The position numbers and the translations under genes were made by a program. Under the pieces are notes generated by a model. It saw nothing but the letters and a program-made list of their open reading frames with translations. It did not search any database and was not told the origin of the DNA. Positions 25,498-38,542 of a stretch of 64,000 bases of DNA are shown piece by piece. Each line of letters starts with the position of its first letter. Position 1 is the stretch's first letter. This DNA is from Mercurialis annua (lineage: Eukaryota > Streptophyta > Magnoliopsida > Malpighiales > Euphorbiaceae): positions 40,453,001-40,517,000 of the forward strand of contig NC_065577.1 in NCBI RefSeq assembly GCF_937616625.2, read 5' to 3'.

Positions 25498-27083
25498 TTT
25501 TATATATGAGACTAATTAATTAATTATACCAATGTGTTTTATATATAATTAATGTTAAAAAAATACTATGAATTAGTGTTATCCAATTCATATTTGGAAG
25601 TGTTATTACAATCTCGTTAGTTTTATTGTTGCTTTCTTTAATACTATCTTTTTTTTTTCGGGAAATAGTAGATAGATTGATGAGTAAAGTTATACAAGAA
25701 GGCTTACAAAGTATTCAAAGTCTTATACAAACCGCCATTTAACTTTCAAAACTCTAAGCAACAAACAAGTAAGAAAAAGAAACAATAAGAATTCAAGCAA
25801 CAAATAATCGAAAATGAAAGGAAAAACTAGTATTTGATCCGCTAAAACGTTGCCTCTATTTCTTGATTTGAGGCCCTCACTAGGGAGGAGCGGGACTTGA
25901 TTTTTCTTCTTTCCGATTGAACCATGAAACCGCTCGATTCTTTATGTTCCTAGTTTACAAGCTTGCACTTCAACAAGAATCAACAAGATAGATCTAATAT
26001 TTTCTTCTTTATCCACATCAAAACTTTTTGGATCATAAAAAGTTTGAATATAAGCACCAATAAACACCATAGATCTTTAAGATGACTCAAAAAATCCGAC
26101 ATGCAACAAGAAACATCATCCTAAAAATATTATTCAATCCTAAAAAACTCCAAAAAGAAAGATTTATGAACAAAATAGGTAGATAAGTAAGAAAATAAAG
26201 AAAAAAGAAATGGAGGAAGAAAGGCCGGAAAACCACCTCCTCAAATTTTATTTTATTCATCCAATAGTTGTCCATACACCAATTTTTTTCAACTAAACGA
26301 TCTTTGTTCAAACTAGTTCTCCAACATCTATCATGCTTAAATATGGAATTTGATAAACAAAGCACATTTTTCAGTTATATGTAAAACCTGTCAACAAAAC
26401 GAAACAAGTTAAAAGAATTAACTATAGCCTTTTGGGCTAGGTGGTCGGGTTCCGCCGGAAATTCTCTCGTCACCAAAAATAATAAAAAACTAGCAACATA
26501 TATAGTGACAATTTTTTTGTCACTAAATTTAATCAATTAAGAACATATTTTGTTCGTAAATGTTTTTATTAACAACAAATTTAGAAACAAATAATACTAT
26601 GTCACTACATCAAATAAACTAAGGAACCTGTATTCTTGTTGCTAAATATATTCTTTATTGGTAATAAATTCAGAGATGGAACATATATGTATGTTTTAAT
26701 TCTTTATCCTTGTTGGTAGACGAATTAATTGTGACAGGCAACTCCGTCGCTAAGATAATCAAACCCGTCCTCCATTTTATAATATTAGCGCGCGACATAC
26801 TAAATATTTTTAGACATGGAAAATGTTCGTCTCTAACAATTTAAACAATCCGTCCTTATAATAATCAGTGATAAACATCTTAGGGACAATATGATATCCG
26901 TCACTAAAACGACGTTTTCTAGTAATGAAATCATGTAAATTCTATTAAGTTCCTTTTACATGAATGTTGACACTGTTGTGTAAATGTGGCATCTCAATTA
27001 GGTCATAGAAGTTTGGCATCAATATTATGAGTGCCTTTTCCAAATTCTTGGTGAGAAAGGGACATGGCAATACCAATATTACA
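25498..27083. other. Gene-poor; CACTA-like terminal remnant ~26430-26927
   Basis: No gene. From about 26430 the sequence carries repeated TCGTCACCAAAA, TTGTCACTAAAT, CCGTCGCTAAGA and CCGTCACTAAAAC motifs. At 26915-26927 it ends in TTTTCTAGTAATG, the reverse complement of a CACTA-type end (CATTACTAGAAAA; plant CACTA elements usually start CACTACTAGAAAA or similar). The other end and any transposase are missing. Confidence 0.4.
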
Positions 27084-27671
27084 ATAAATTAAGGATAAAA
27101 TTACAAATTTGGTGTCTCAACTTTTTGAAAATATGTCTTTCAGTGTTTATTAAATTTTTTTTATCAATTAAGTGTCTTAATTACTAAATCCGGTATCGTT
27201 TAAGTTGTTTGCTCCGATTTACTGTGTCTAAAATCTGACGTGGACATTTTTAATGATGTCATCCTTCCACTTAATGTCCATGTAGGTTCCATGTAGGAAC
27301 GACTTGAAATAAAAAACTCTAGGTTAAAAGAAACTAAATTGGGAAAAGAAACAAAACCTAATGTAAGAAAGATTACCGATTAAAGCTTTGTCACTTTGAA
27401 AGTGTTTTTCAAATCTTAATACTGAAATTGGTTTACTGCTATTGAAGGTATGCTTTTTATTTTTCTTACTCTTTCTCTCTCTCTTTTTATATTCTTTTAT
27501 TTATATTGATGGACATGTGCTTGAATGTGTTGGATAAGTAAAAATATTTTATACAGTTTTGTCTTTGTTCTTCTTTTTTCTGAAAAATTCACACTTTAAT
27601 GTAATATGTTAGGTATTTTAATCAATATTATGCATTATATATAAAGTGTTGACTGTTTTTTTTTTACCAGC

Positions 27672-30600
27672 ATGAATGACCACATGGTTTATGTTTTTTA
27701 TGGTGGATTTTTTGTGAAAGAGACGGGATTGGAAGCAAGACAGCTATATGTTGGTGGGGAAATACTAGATATAAAGGTAACAGATGTGGGCAAAATTACC
27801 TTAAATTACATAGAGGCAACTGCCAAAAAGCTTTTGTTACATAGAGAATTAGTAAAAATACACTATAAGTTACCTGAATCGAGTCTATCACATGGCTTAA
27901 GATTTTTATATGAGGGTTCATTTGGTGATTTTATTCATTCATTAAAGAGCAACAAGAGAATGGAAATTTTTATTGAGCATAAGATACCTACGGCTATGAA
28001 TGATGATTCAACAAAAAGTGGAGCAACGAAAAGTCAAAGAAAAGATGATAATGATATATTTGATATTACATTAGATGATTGTGGTCCTATACTGACATGT
28101 CTAGTAAATGCAAACACAGAGAAAGAAATAAAGGATAGTGATAAGAATGAGAAAGAAAATGTTGGATTGGTGTTTGGGGTAACAAACACTCAGTCCTCTT
28201 TAATTGAAGAAATAAATGCCATTCTCGGTAGTTTGGGTAAGGGCAACTGTGAGGAAATTGAAGATGAGGTATTAGGAACAATTCCTGAAGAACTTCTTAG
28301 TGGAAAAAATATTTTTATTGAACAAGAGGAAGGAGAAAGAGTACCATATCATGTAGAAAATAATTGGGATGGTCAAAAAGCAACAGATCATGAAGTTGGC
28401 CAAGAAGAAGATGCAGAAAATATTGAAAACATTATGCTACAACATGTTGAAGATTTAAACGTGGGAAGTGAAGATGTAAATCTGGAAAATGGCGAAGATC
28501 CATATTTAATTGATTGTGAATGGCTATCCGATGATGATGAGGAGTTACAGGAAGCGAGGAATGCTGTAAAAGAATCAAATAGAAGAAAGATAAGAATTGG
28601 GGATGTTATGGTCAATGAACCTCCGAGACAAGCAAGTGCACTACCACCATTTCAGAGAGACGAAGAAGATGACACTAATGAAAATGAGTTAGATTCTGAT
28701 GATGAATGGAGTGCAATGAGCACAGATGGTAGCGATTGTGACCATGCAGTAAGGAGAAAAAGTAGATTCCCCGTGTTTGACTCAAAAGCTGAAAAGATAA
28801 ACATATGTTTAGGCATGATATTTAAAGGACCAGGAGAATTTAAAGAAGTTGTAACAAGATTTTCAATTCAAGAAAAAAGAGATTTGAAGTTAGTTAGGAA
28901 CACATCTGATCAGGTTAGATTTAAATGTAAGGAAAAATTTTGCCCTTTTGTGTTGTATGCATCTAAAGAGAAGGCTAATAGTGCTTTTATGGTGAAGACA
29001 TTTATGGAAGGACACACTTGTGGTATTACCTCAACCAATAGAAGAGTAACAGGTACATGGCTTGCTCACAATTATTTGAATAAGTATCATTGTATAGCTG
29101 CCATGAAAGTCACCGATCTTATTAAATTAGTGAAGACAGACCTAAAAGTGGATATCTCATTCACACAGATGAGAAGAGCAAAAGTGAAAACAATAAAGAT
29201 AGTCGAGGGTGATGTGTTTGAAGAATTTGGTTTATTGTGGGATTATTTGGGTGAAATAGGGAGATCAAATTCAGAAAACACTGTAGCAATGGAAGTACAT
29301 AGACCTATTCCAACCCAACTTCCAATTTTTGAAAGATTATACATATCTTTTGATTGTTTAAAGAAAGGTTTTCTAGGTGGATGTCGAAAAATATTTGGCT
29401 TAGATGGATGCTATTTAAGAGGACTTGTAAAGGGAGAAATTTTAGCTGCTGTTGGTAGAGACGGGAACAATCAAATGTTTCCTATCGCCTGGTCTGTTGT
29501 CACTAAAGAGAATTATGCTAATTGGGAGTGGTTCATCAAAATGCTGATAAAAGATTTAGATTTGAAAGATGGAGATGGCTGGACACTGGTAACTGATCAA
29601 CAAAAGGTAATCTTGAGTAATTTTTAAAGTTAACTATATTTACCTCTATATAATGTTATTTATTGAATATTTTTCTCTTGATTTGGCAGGGTTTATTGGA
29701 TGCAGTAGGCACTTTATTGCCAAAAGCAGAACACAGATGTTGTGCAAGGCATTTACATGCGAATTGGCGAAAGGAACATAAAGGAAAGCCACTACAAAAG
29801 CAATTTTGGATTTGTGCAAAGTCCAACAACATGCCTGATTTTGAACAAAACATGAAAGAGCTGAAAAAGTTAACTCCAAAAGGGTTCGAAGCCATTCTAC
29901 GTACCCATCCAAGGCACTGGTGTAGAGCCTACTTTAACACTGAGGTAAAGTGTGATATTGTAGACAACAACTTGATTGAGAGCTTTAATGGCCAAATTGT
30001 AGATGCTAGGTCAAAAAATGTGTTGTCTATGTTAGAGGACATTAGAAAATTGGTGATGAATAGACTTCGAAAGAACCGAGATACTTGTGATAAATGGATA
30101 TGTGATTTTGGACCTAGAATTAGAAAGAAACTTTATGAAAGTTGTTTGGGTAGCACTTCATGTCATTTGCTAGATAGTGGTAATAATGCATTTGAGATTG
30201 AGTACAAAGGTGATACATATGCTGTGGACCTTAGAAAACGTACATGTCCATGTAGAGGTTGGGATTTAACTGGTATTCCTTGTGTTCATGCTGTTTGTGC
30301 AATACAACACCAAGGTAAAAATCCTGAGGATTTTGTTCATAGCTACTTTGGGAAAGAAAGATACATGCAAGCATACTCATCCATGATGAGTCCCATGAAT
30401 AGTAAGAAATTTTGGAAGAAAACAGGTAATGATCCTCCACAGCCACCGCCTGATCGGAGGATGCCAGGTAGACCAGCAAAGAAGAGGAGAATGGAAGAGC
30501 ATGAACTAAGAAATGGACATAAGTTGTCAAGAAATGGGAGAATAATGACTTGCCAGCGATGCTATCAGGTTGGACACAATAGGACAACATGTAAGTATGT

Positions 30601-31470
30601 GAAAGAAAATAATTCATACCAAGCAAATCATCCTAACCTTCCTGAAAAAGTTGTGAATGAGTCACAACCAATTGAGTCTCAACAAGATCATTCACTTGAA
30701 AATTCTGTAAGTATTTTACATCTTTATTATAACATTGCATGTTTTGTTATTTCAGTTAATGTAACTGTACAATTGAATGCTTTCCATTTACTCATAACCT
30801 TAAGTGAATCTATGCTTGTTTAACTTTCAGGTAAGAAGTCATTCAACAACATTTGTAAATAATTTTGTTGCCTCACCACTTAGTAAGCATTCATATTCAA
30901 AAGCTTCGGAATCAGTTATGCAACCGAAGTTGATTCCGTATAGTAAAAAAAGGAAAGTGTGTTATGATGTTGCTGTTAAGGGCCAAAAACCCATATCTAA
31001 TCTTCAGGTTAGGCATCCATGTGGATATGGTGTGCAAACAGATGAATACAATGTTATAACTGTAAATGTAAGTGGTTTAATTTTCCAATATGTGTAGTTA
31101 ATTGTATTTGTATTCTTAAGGCTTGACTCAATATTTTTAAATAAATTTCAGCCAAGAACAACAGCAGAAAATGTGATAATTACAGGAAAAAGAAGGTCTG
31201 GAAAGGAGCCGGAACCAAGCTTCATGACAAGTAAGACAGGTGGATTTAAGAAATGGGGAAAGAAGTTTATAACTTCCAATCAGTTACAGGTATAATTAGA
31301 TCTTTATTTTTTTTGCTTTATAGTGCTATTGCAAAGGGCTTATTCATACTGTTTACGTCTTATAGGGTGCGAAGGAAAGAGCAATAGGAAAGAAAAAAGA
31401 TAAAGGTAAAGATAAATACATTTCAGAGGAGAGTACGGCACAACAAAAACAATCAAAAGAGAAGAATTGA
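27672..31470 (+). CDS. MULE transposase (MULE-A), intact
   Basis: Exons 27672-29606, 29690-30706, 30831-31067, 31152-31289 and 31366-31470 join in frame to 1143 aa; every exon is a multiple of three and every border is GT/AG. In order: an N-terminal PB1-like domain (~1-110); a long acidic linker (~115-360); a MuDR-type DNA-binding domain (~375-460, with CKEKFCPFVLYA and HTCG); the MULE DDE core (Asp in LDGCYLRG, Asp in VTDQQKG, Glu in NNLIESFNG, with CCARHLHANW between); a SWIM zinc finger (CPCRGWDLTGIPCVHAVC); and a CCHC knuckle (CQRCYQVGHNRTTC). A basic tail follows. It cuts and reinserts elements with matching ends. No stop or frameshift seen. Confidence 0.9.
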
Positions 31471-32604
31471 GTCATCACAACCAGAAATGAATTGAAGATG
31501 CTATTTATCTCATATATTATTTTGAATTTGATGTAATTTTGATTTTATTAGCAATTAAGGTTAATGAACCTGGTTTTTCTATATTATGACAAAAGTGACA
31601 ATATGTATTTGGATGCTTTGTTTCAATATCAGGTGACTATTGCTCCAATTTCAAGTTGCCATCTAAAAATTTGATTCAATCATACTATGTCCATATTTTG
31701 TTTCTTATGTTTATTACGAGTTAATGGCTAAAAATGGATCAACATGTAAAAAAACGTTCTCTCTTAGTTTGACATTTTTTTTTATGATTTTGCTTGGACA
31801 TTTTATCATACAGTTCTTTATTTGTCTTTCATCCTCTCATTTTGGCATTTCAACGAACAGATAAACTGCAAGATTCATATCATTGATAATAAAAACAGAA
31901 TACAACTTCAAAGTAACTCTCTGATTTCATACAAACTCCGTAATTCAATACGAATTTGGCAAAAACGAAATGATATTTTTAGATCACCATAACACTACAA
32001 CCTCTAATCTTAATTTTTCATTTGAAGTACAACATCAAGATTAACACTCCAACAATTGTTCAAAAGAATTTCTTCTTTCTGCTGCACGTCCGACCGTAAT
32101 TGTTCGCCTTCCTCACCCTTCACAACAACCCACATATAAGTTGTCTTGCTCTTGCACATATTGAAGAATCAACCCATGGAAAACCGTATATCCTCTCTGT
32201 AATCAATTGATAACCAAGGCAAATCTCACTTTTTCTCAGTTCACAAAGCAACAACATAATTTATTGTTTAGTTTTAATCTCTTAACTATTGTTTTGCACA
32301 TATAAGGAATCATCTCCCTGAATTTGCAGATGTCCATGACGTTAATGATCACAATTTTGCTCTTCCATTACTCTTTTAATTTACTTCTTTTTCTCTACTT
32401 CTTTGGTTAACAATTCTACATGTTTCTTTTTGCTTTCTAATTTCTGTCCCTTGCAATCCCTAATTTGTTTTATTTAATAACAATATATAATCATTGCAAT
32501 AAAGATGAGATTTTCACTTTAAGTTTAATGTTATTCCAACGTGGCGTCAACGTGTACAATATTAAAGGTGATGATGTCATTGAATTTGTCCAAATCAGCT
32601 TCAT
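31471..32604. other. MULE-A 3' interior, non-coding
   Basis: Between the transposase stop and the right inverted repeat I see no gene. There is no GRF zinc-finger gene here, unlike MULE-B and MULE-C. Confidence 0.5.
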
Positions 32605-32738
32605 ATCGGAGCAAAACACTCAAATGATAACGGACTTAGTGTTAAGACACTTAATTGATAAAAAAAATTGAATAAACACTGAACGACTTATTTTCAAATA
32701 GTTGAGACACCAAATTTGTAATTTTGTCATAAATTAAG

Positions 32739-34871
32739 TGTATTTGAGAATGTTTCATATTGCTGAAAGTGACGATTCATAATGGCTGCTGCAAAATTAT
32801 AAGAATATAGGAGTGTGCATTCTGTTCAGACTCAATCAAACTATAGCTTTTACGGGTCAATCCGTTTATGACTCAGTAAAATAACATATTAAACACGTTA
32901 CATCTGTCTAGACTTACTTATTGTATTAATTATTTAACTTATTACACGTGATTCATATATTTATAATTTAGCATTTTTGTTCTTAACCTTTAATTTTATT
33001 TGTTGTTAATTTGTTGTATGAAAATCTATGTATGTCTATGAGGTTTGTTGTTTATTTATATTTATTTTGTTTAAAAATGTGTTAAACATGTTATTAATAA
33101 GCGTCCTAAATAAAATTTTGTGTATATTTATCAGTAAGAGCGTTAAATAATTTTGTTATGTATATATAGCGGTTTATTGGTCCTTTTTCTTTTGATGAGT
33201 TATAAAAAAAAGCCAGAAAAAATGACAAACTCAATTATTCAGTAATTTATGCACACTTAATACTACGACTATGAGAAATGTGATACAAACAAATCACGGA
33301 AACAAAACACAACCCGGGCTTTTTAGAAAATCAAAACTAAAATGCGGAGAAATGCATTAAACAGTTCGATACGTTAGATAAACATGTCATGATTTGACAT
33401 TTTTATACAACTAATTAAACATATCGGGTCGAGTTGGAAAATACGTCTAAATTCTATTTTTTTTGAGAAGAATATGTCTAAATCTAAAAGAGTATACGTT
33501 TATAACACAATGAGAAGAATTGACAGCCATAGTGTTGACCTTGTTGTTGAAGCTTATATATGCTGTTTTATTTAGATGCCCTATTTTTTTATATTGCTGC
33601 AGCCGAAATTCTCTGTTTTTCTTTCTCTCTTAGGAATAAGGTTAATGATCATTGTCTGCTAAGTATATATCTAAATCTTGCTTTGAAGATTTTATACCTT
33701 CTGACTCAAAAATTCAAAAATTGCAAATTAAGGCATCAGAATTACTTAATTGTAAAGAATTTTGACATTAATATATATTTGGTTATTTAATTCCACAGAA
33801 AGGAAAAGATTGAGCTTTGTTTATTGTGATATATCTAGCCACAATATAAGGAGTACATAATACTATTTTTGAAGTCTCATCTAATGATTTAAATTTTTAT
33901 CGAAAATTGATCATTTGACATGATATTCGCATGAATAATAGAATTTCCATGATCAAAAGGTCTAAAGTTCAATCTTTGATAATTTTTATTTATTTAATTA
34001 AATCTATAAATAATGTACTTTGTTAATGTTTCATGCTCTGTATATATAGACATTTGTGTTTGAGCGTGTTAGAGATAATATTCTGATCAAAAATTCAAGT
34101 AACAATTTGAGTTTTTCGGTTAAATTATTGAAAAAGTACATTGTATATGTTGTTTTTATAAAAAAAAATCTTTATAAAAAAATTAAAAAATTAAAATCTC
34201 AGCAGCTGAACTTGGACTTAGTTATTTTTGAAAGTTGAATGTATAAAAGGTCTTCCACTAGCTCATCATCTTGTCATTTTCATGTTCAACTTACAAAGAG
34301 CAACATTATATATTCCCCATTTTGTTTTGTCAAATTCTTAACTTAATGAAAAGTTTTTTTAAGTTTAAAAGTAACAATTTTGTGCCCAATAATATCATTG
34401 TCAAAGGAAAACTTTTGCTTTAATTTTGGCAAAGTAAATAATATACACATCAATGACATCATCAATATGATTTGGTATGTACAAGTTGATTTTTTTGTCA
34501 TATATTAAACAAAAGGCAAAAAAACATATTTAATATTTAAACTTTTGTATTATAATATACTTTTCAATTGTATAATAAAAAGCGTTGTTAATACGATTAA
34601 AATAATTATTTTATTTTCTTTTAAATTTATTATGTTCGATTTGATTTGATAAAGAAAAACTCAATGTCTTAAAAGTTAAAAATATAAAGAGTCCATGCAT
34701 ACAAGCCATAGTAAAGAGACTCCGATTTTGAAAGATATAATAATACTTAGATCCAAATATGCATTTTACTTTCGAAAAATAAAATTTATTTGAACTAAAC
34801 AAATTGCATATGATATCATCAAAAGACAATTGATACCAATTATCTATTTCAACAATTAATCAATTTTTTTT
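32739..34871. other. Gene-free AT-rich DNA
   Basis: No supported feature. Open frames up to 76 codons are AT-rich, lack motifs and are likely chance. Confidence 0.4.
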
Positions 34872-35188
34872 GGGTTAATTTCATAAAAATCACGATTTTT
34901 GCACGAAGTTTCATTTTAATCACGATTTTTAAATATTATCATATAAAACATGACCTTTTATTTTTTTTCAAATCTATCACTAAATTATTTTTCGGTGTAT
35001 TTTTGTTGACTTGGCAACCGGAATCCGACCAATTTGAAAAAAATAAAAAATAAAAATACACCGGAAAAATATGGACGTGATACATTTGAAAACAAATGAA
35101 ATGTCAGAATTTTATATGGTAACTTTTGAAAGTCGTGATTAAAATAAAACTTCGTGTAAAGATCGTAATTTTTTTTATGGACTTAATC
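34872..35188. repeat. Foldback MITE, ATCACGATTTTT-type ends
   Basis: The left arm GGGTTAATTTCATAAAAATCACGA… is inverted at the right (…AAATCGTGATTAAAATAAAACTTCGTG … TTAATC). Each arm is made of two diverged ~30-base modules (ATCACGATTTTT…CACGAAGTTTCATTTTA, then ATCACGATTTTT…). A close relative lies at 54435-54787. Confidence 0.7.
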
Positions 35189-36780
35189 TTTTTTTTTTTT
35201 TACTTTCGAAGCTTAAGAAACAAATTTGGTTTAAATATTTGAATCAAATTTATGCTCTTTCTCTTTCCTTTATATTGTTTTATCATCTTTCAATTCAGCA
35301 TGGCAAAAAAACATCTTTCTAAGCTTTTTAAGAACATGTATTGTGATATATCAATTGTCATCACTCATTAACTGAAAAAGCTTCTTCATGTTTTTATCCT
35401 AAATAACATCTTTATTTGTTCCATTCTAATTAAATTAAATAAAAAGTTAAAGACTAACTAGACAGAAAAATCTAACTTATTTTATGATTCTTTTTAATAA
35501 ATTTCATTTATCCGACTATCTCTAAATTAAATGAGTCTAATCAGCTTTGATTCATTTATGTAGGGGTGTGAACGAAACAAATCAGACCGATAAGTAAACT
35601 AGACTAATCAATTTGGTTTATTTGTTGTATATATTTTTTAGAAAAATAATCTGGTTTAGTTTTTATTTTTAGAAATGTTAATACGTATATATAATATGTT
35701 TTAATAGGTTTAAATGGTTAAAATAATATTATTTATTCTAATTTAGTTAGGTTTAATTACTAAATTTAATCTGTCTTATTTTTTTCATATTTGATCAAAT
35801 TTAAAATGAAATCAAACCAAATTAAATTTTTTCTTTTGTTTTAATTTTTTTTATTTTCTTCAAAAATTAATTGATTTTAATATTTTTTTTCCATCAAACT
35901 GAACTGGACCGGTGCATAATGATACATAAATAGCTACGATCTTTGGCTCATACAAATCAAGATCCACCAAAAACACAAAAACAAAAAACTTTTAGAATAG
36001 ATCGATGTGCTATAGCTCAAATAATATAAACACTGAACACCAATCTACTAAATACGTGAGTTCAATTCCTCTAATTAGTGTTCTCCCTCCTCAATTATAT
36101 ATATAAAACCGACTTTTAGAATGACAATGGTTAATAATTAAAAGAAGGGTCTCATGCCTTAAAAATCCCGATCATTTAGCCCATTTTCAATCCTATTCTG
36201 ACGTTAAAATTTGGTCAATTTTACTTTATTTCGCATTTTTTCGTTTCAATTATAACTTAAGTTTTCAATTTTTGACAGTTTCTTTAATCGAAGGATGAAA
36301 TCATTCAATTAACCAAGTCTAAAGATAAAATTTTATTTTTTCTATTCAAAAAAATACAAATAGATCCTTCATCTCTAAAAACTAATAAAAACCAATAATC
36401 TAATTAAAACTAACTTAAATTTTTAATTAATTTAATTAAATCTAAATTAATTTAATACATATATAATTTATTTTTTAAATAAAAAAAGTCAAATCACCCG
36501 ATCACCCCGAAACCGTCCAACTTTGATCCTAAACTCAAAACGAAACCCAATCCGTCTTCTCCATGGAATACAAATCAGTGGGTTCGAGGAAGACGAACTA
36601 TGGAAGACGAACCTCTTCCTCAGGGAAGATGAACATGGTTCGTCTTTTTTTTGGAAGACGAACCCAGATCTGAGTTCGTCTTCTGTGGAGAAGGTGGGTC
36701 AGTTTTGAGTCGGATTTGGGGTCGGTTAGAAGCGTTTAAATGTCGAGAGAGTTTGATGTTATTTTTATTTAAAAAATTAA

Positions 36781-37088
36781 GGGTTAATGTCAAAAAAAAT
36801 CATGAACTTTATATGTTTTTTCATTTTAACCACGCAGTTTAAATTTTCTCATTTTCATGCACGAACTACCACTTTTTCTCAAATCATACACGGTGCTGAG
36901 GTGGCACTCATTCATTGGTGTAAAATGACCTCCACCTCAGCGAATTACAATAATGGAGCCGTGACATCTCAGCACCGTGCATGAATTTGAGAAAAAGTGA
37001 TAGTTCGTGCATGAAAATGAGAAAATTTAAACTACGTGATTAAAATGAGAAAACGTGTAAAGTTCGTGAATTTTTATGACATTAACCC
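36781..37088. repeat. Mutator-type MITE, 308 bp, 9-bp target duplication
   Basis: It is flanked by AAAAATTAA (36772-36780 and 37089-37097). The ends GGGTTAATGTCAAAAA and the inverted TTTTTATGACATTAACCC match. Each arm of ~120 bases is built from three diverged modules (ATGAACTTT…TTTTCATTTTAA, CACGCAGTTT…TTCTCATTTTCAT, GCACGAACTACCACTTTTTCTCA). The region 35189-36780 to the left holds no gene I can support. Confidence 0.85.
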
Positions 37089-37236
37089 AAAAATTAATTG
37101 TGACCTTACTATATTATATAAAATTAAAAATTTATTATTATTTGAATTTGAATTTGTGGAAAAGAATATTTTTTTGTGTTATTTATAACATTAAATGCTA
37201 TTTTAAATATAAAAAGCTTTTTTAATTTTTTTTCTA

Positions 37237-37958
37237 AGCTTAAATGCACAAAAAATCACCAACTTTCGCATGTTTTTGGTATTTGACACGAACTTTTATT
37301 TTTGGCATATAAATACACGAACTATCAATTTTTTTACATATATGACTAAGTTTCCGTTTTTGGTGAAAAACGGCGCCGTTTTATGTCAAAAATGGTGTCC
37401 GTGTTATATATGCAAAAAATTGATAGTTTGTGCATATATATGTCAAAATTAAAAGTTCGTGTCAAATACCAAAAATACATAAAATTGGTAATTTTTGGAG
37501 CAATTAAGCCTTTTTTTGAAATAAAAAAAATCAATTTAATGTTTAAAGGTTCTATTAAAATGTGTAAATACAAAGTAGAGTAACATTTACCAGTTTTTTT
37601 GAATTTTTTCTAGGCTTAAATGCACAAAAAATCACCAAATTTCACGTGTCTTTGGTATTTGACACAAACTTTTATTTTTGGCATAATAAATACACGAACT
37701 ATCATTTTTTTTCATATATAACCAAGTTTCCGTTTTAGGTGAAAAATGGTGCCGTTTTATGTCAAAAATTGTGTCCGTGTTATATATGTAAAAAATTGAT
37801 AGTTGTGTATATATATGCCAAAATTAAAAGTTCGTGTCAAATACCAAAAGTACGCAAAAGTTGGTGATTTATGAAGCAATTAAACTTTTTTGTCGAAATA
37901 AAAAAAGATCAATTTAATGTTAAGGGTTCCATTAAAACATGAAAATACAAAGTAGAGG
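37237..37958. repeat. Two tandem copies of a ~376-bp foldback repeat, second interrupted by MULE-B
   Basis: Copy 1 starts at 37237 and copy 2 at about 37613 (AGGCTTAAATGCACAAAAAATCACC). Each contains a foldback element (37237-37510 and 37614-37884) with CACCAACTTTCGCATG-type arms and the palindrome-like centre GGTGAAAAACGGCGCCGTTTT. After the element, copy 1 continues GAAATAAAAAAA…TACAAAGTAGAGTAACATTTACCAGTTTT. Copy 2 reaches TACAAAGTAGAG, is cut by MULE-B, and resumes TAACATTTACCAGTTTT at 47208. Confidence 0.85.
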
Positions 37959-38294
37959 GCTAATAATCACCCACGGACCCTGACTTTAGGGGTACCTTAC
38001 GATAAACCCCCTGATAAAAAAAAACGATCAGTAAACCCCCTATTCTTTGTGACGGCTGCACGTAAACCCCCTGAGCCCATTTCTCGCCGATATTTTGGCA
38101 AAATGATGACGTGGCACGATATATTCACTGACGGCTCTGCAAGTCACTCTGCATGCATGTCAGACATGTGTAAGAATGTGTAAGGCTGTGTAAGGTTGTG
38201 TCGGTTGACTTTTTTCAAAAAAAAAAAAAAAAAATCATTTTTACCGCTCGGTTAAAAATCACTTTCTCTCTCTAACATTTTTAACTTTTCCCTC
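37959..38294 (+). repeat. MULE-B left terminal inverted repeat
   Basis: Begins GGCTAATAATCACCCACGG. It contains TAAACCCCCT three times, at 38003-38012, 38032-38041 and 38063-38072, that is at 29- and 31-base spacing, about three helical turns. Such phased subterminal copies are candidates for transposase binding. The inner end is CT-rich and probably serves as the promoter/leader of the gene starting at 38543. Confidence 0.95.
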
Positions 38295-38542
38295 TGTTCC
38301 CCCTCATTCTCTTTAATTGTCATATTTTCAAATATTTCATCCTGTCTTCGTCTTGTTCCTTTTTTTTCGTTCCTTACCCTAGGTCTACTACTCCTGCACT
38401 CTTATCGCCGTCCATCGTCTTCATCTTCTTCTCTTCCATCTTGTGTGTTATTTCGCCCCTATTCAGTTCTTCGTTTTTCTTCGTTTGCTTGTGGCCCTTT
38501 CTTGTCTAAATATTTTTCGAGGTCTCTGTTCTTTAACAGAAA

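Larger units (their letters stand above)
27094..32728 (+). mobile_element. MULE-A: complete Mutator-like transposon
   Basis: 5635 bp. It is flanked by a 10-bp direct repeat ATAAATTAAG (27084-27093 and 32729-32738). Terminal inverted repeats of ~125 bp occupy 27094-27218 and 32605-32728. They start GA(T/C)AAAATTACAAATTTGG, with scattered differences between arms, so the element is not brand new. It contains one intact 5-exon transposase gene reading rightward, preceded by a likely untranslated leader exon with a GT donor at ~27448 and an acceptor at ~27670. Ten-base duplications with long inverted ends are typical of Mutator-like elements. Likely autonomous by sequence. Confidence 0.9.

Noticed and set aside
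30231..30626. 131-codon minus-strand frame
   Set aside because: Complement shadow of the MULE-A transposase exon, which has clear SWIM and knuckle motifs on the + strand.
32465..34829. Several 60-76-codon AT-rich frames
   Set aside because: No motif, no codon-bias signal, overlapping frames on both strands; consistent with chance in ~70% AT DNA.
38130..38230. Possible tRNA or small RNA in the MULE-B end
   Set aside because: The fold-like GTGTAAGGCTGTGTAAGG repeats are TIR repeats; no cloverleaf with conserved T-arm was seen.
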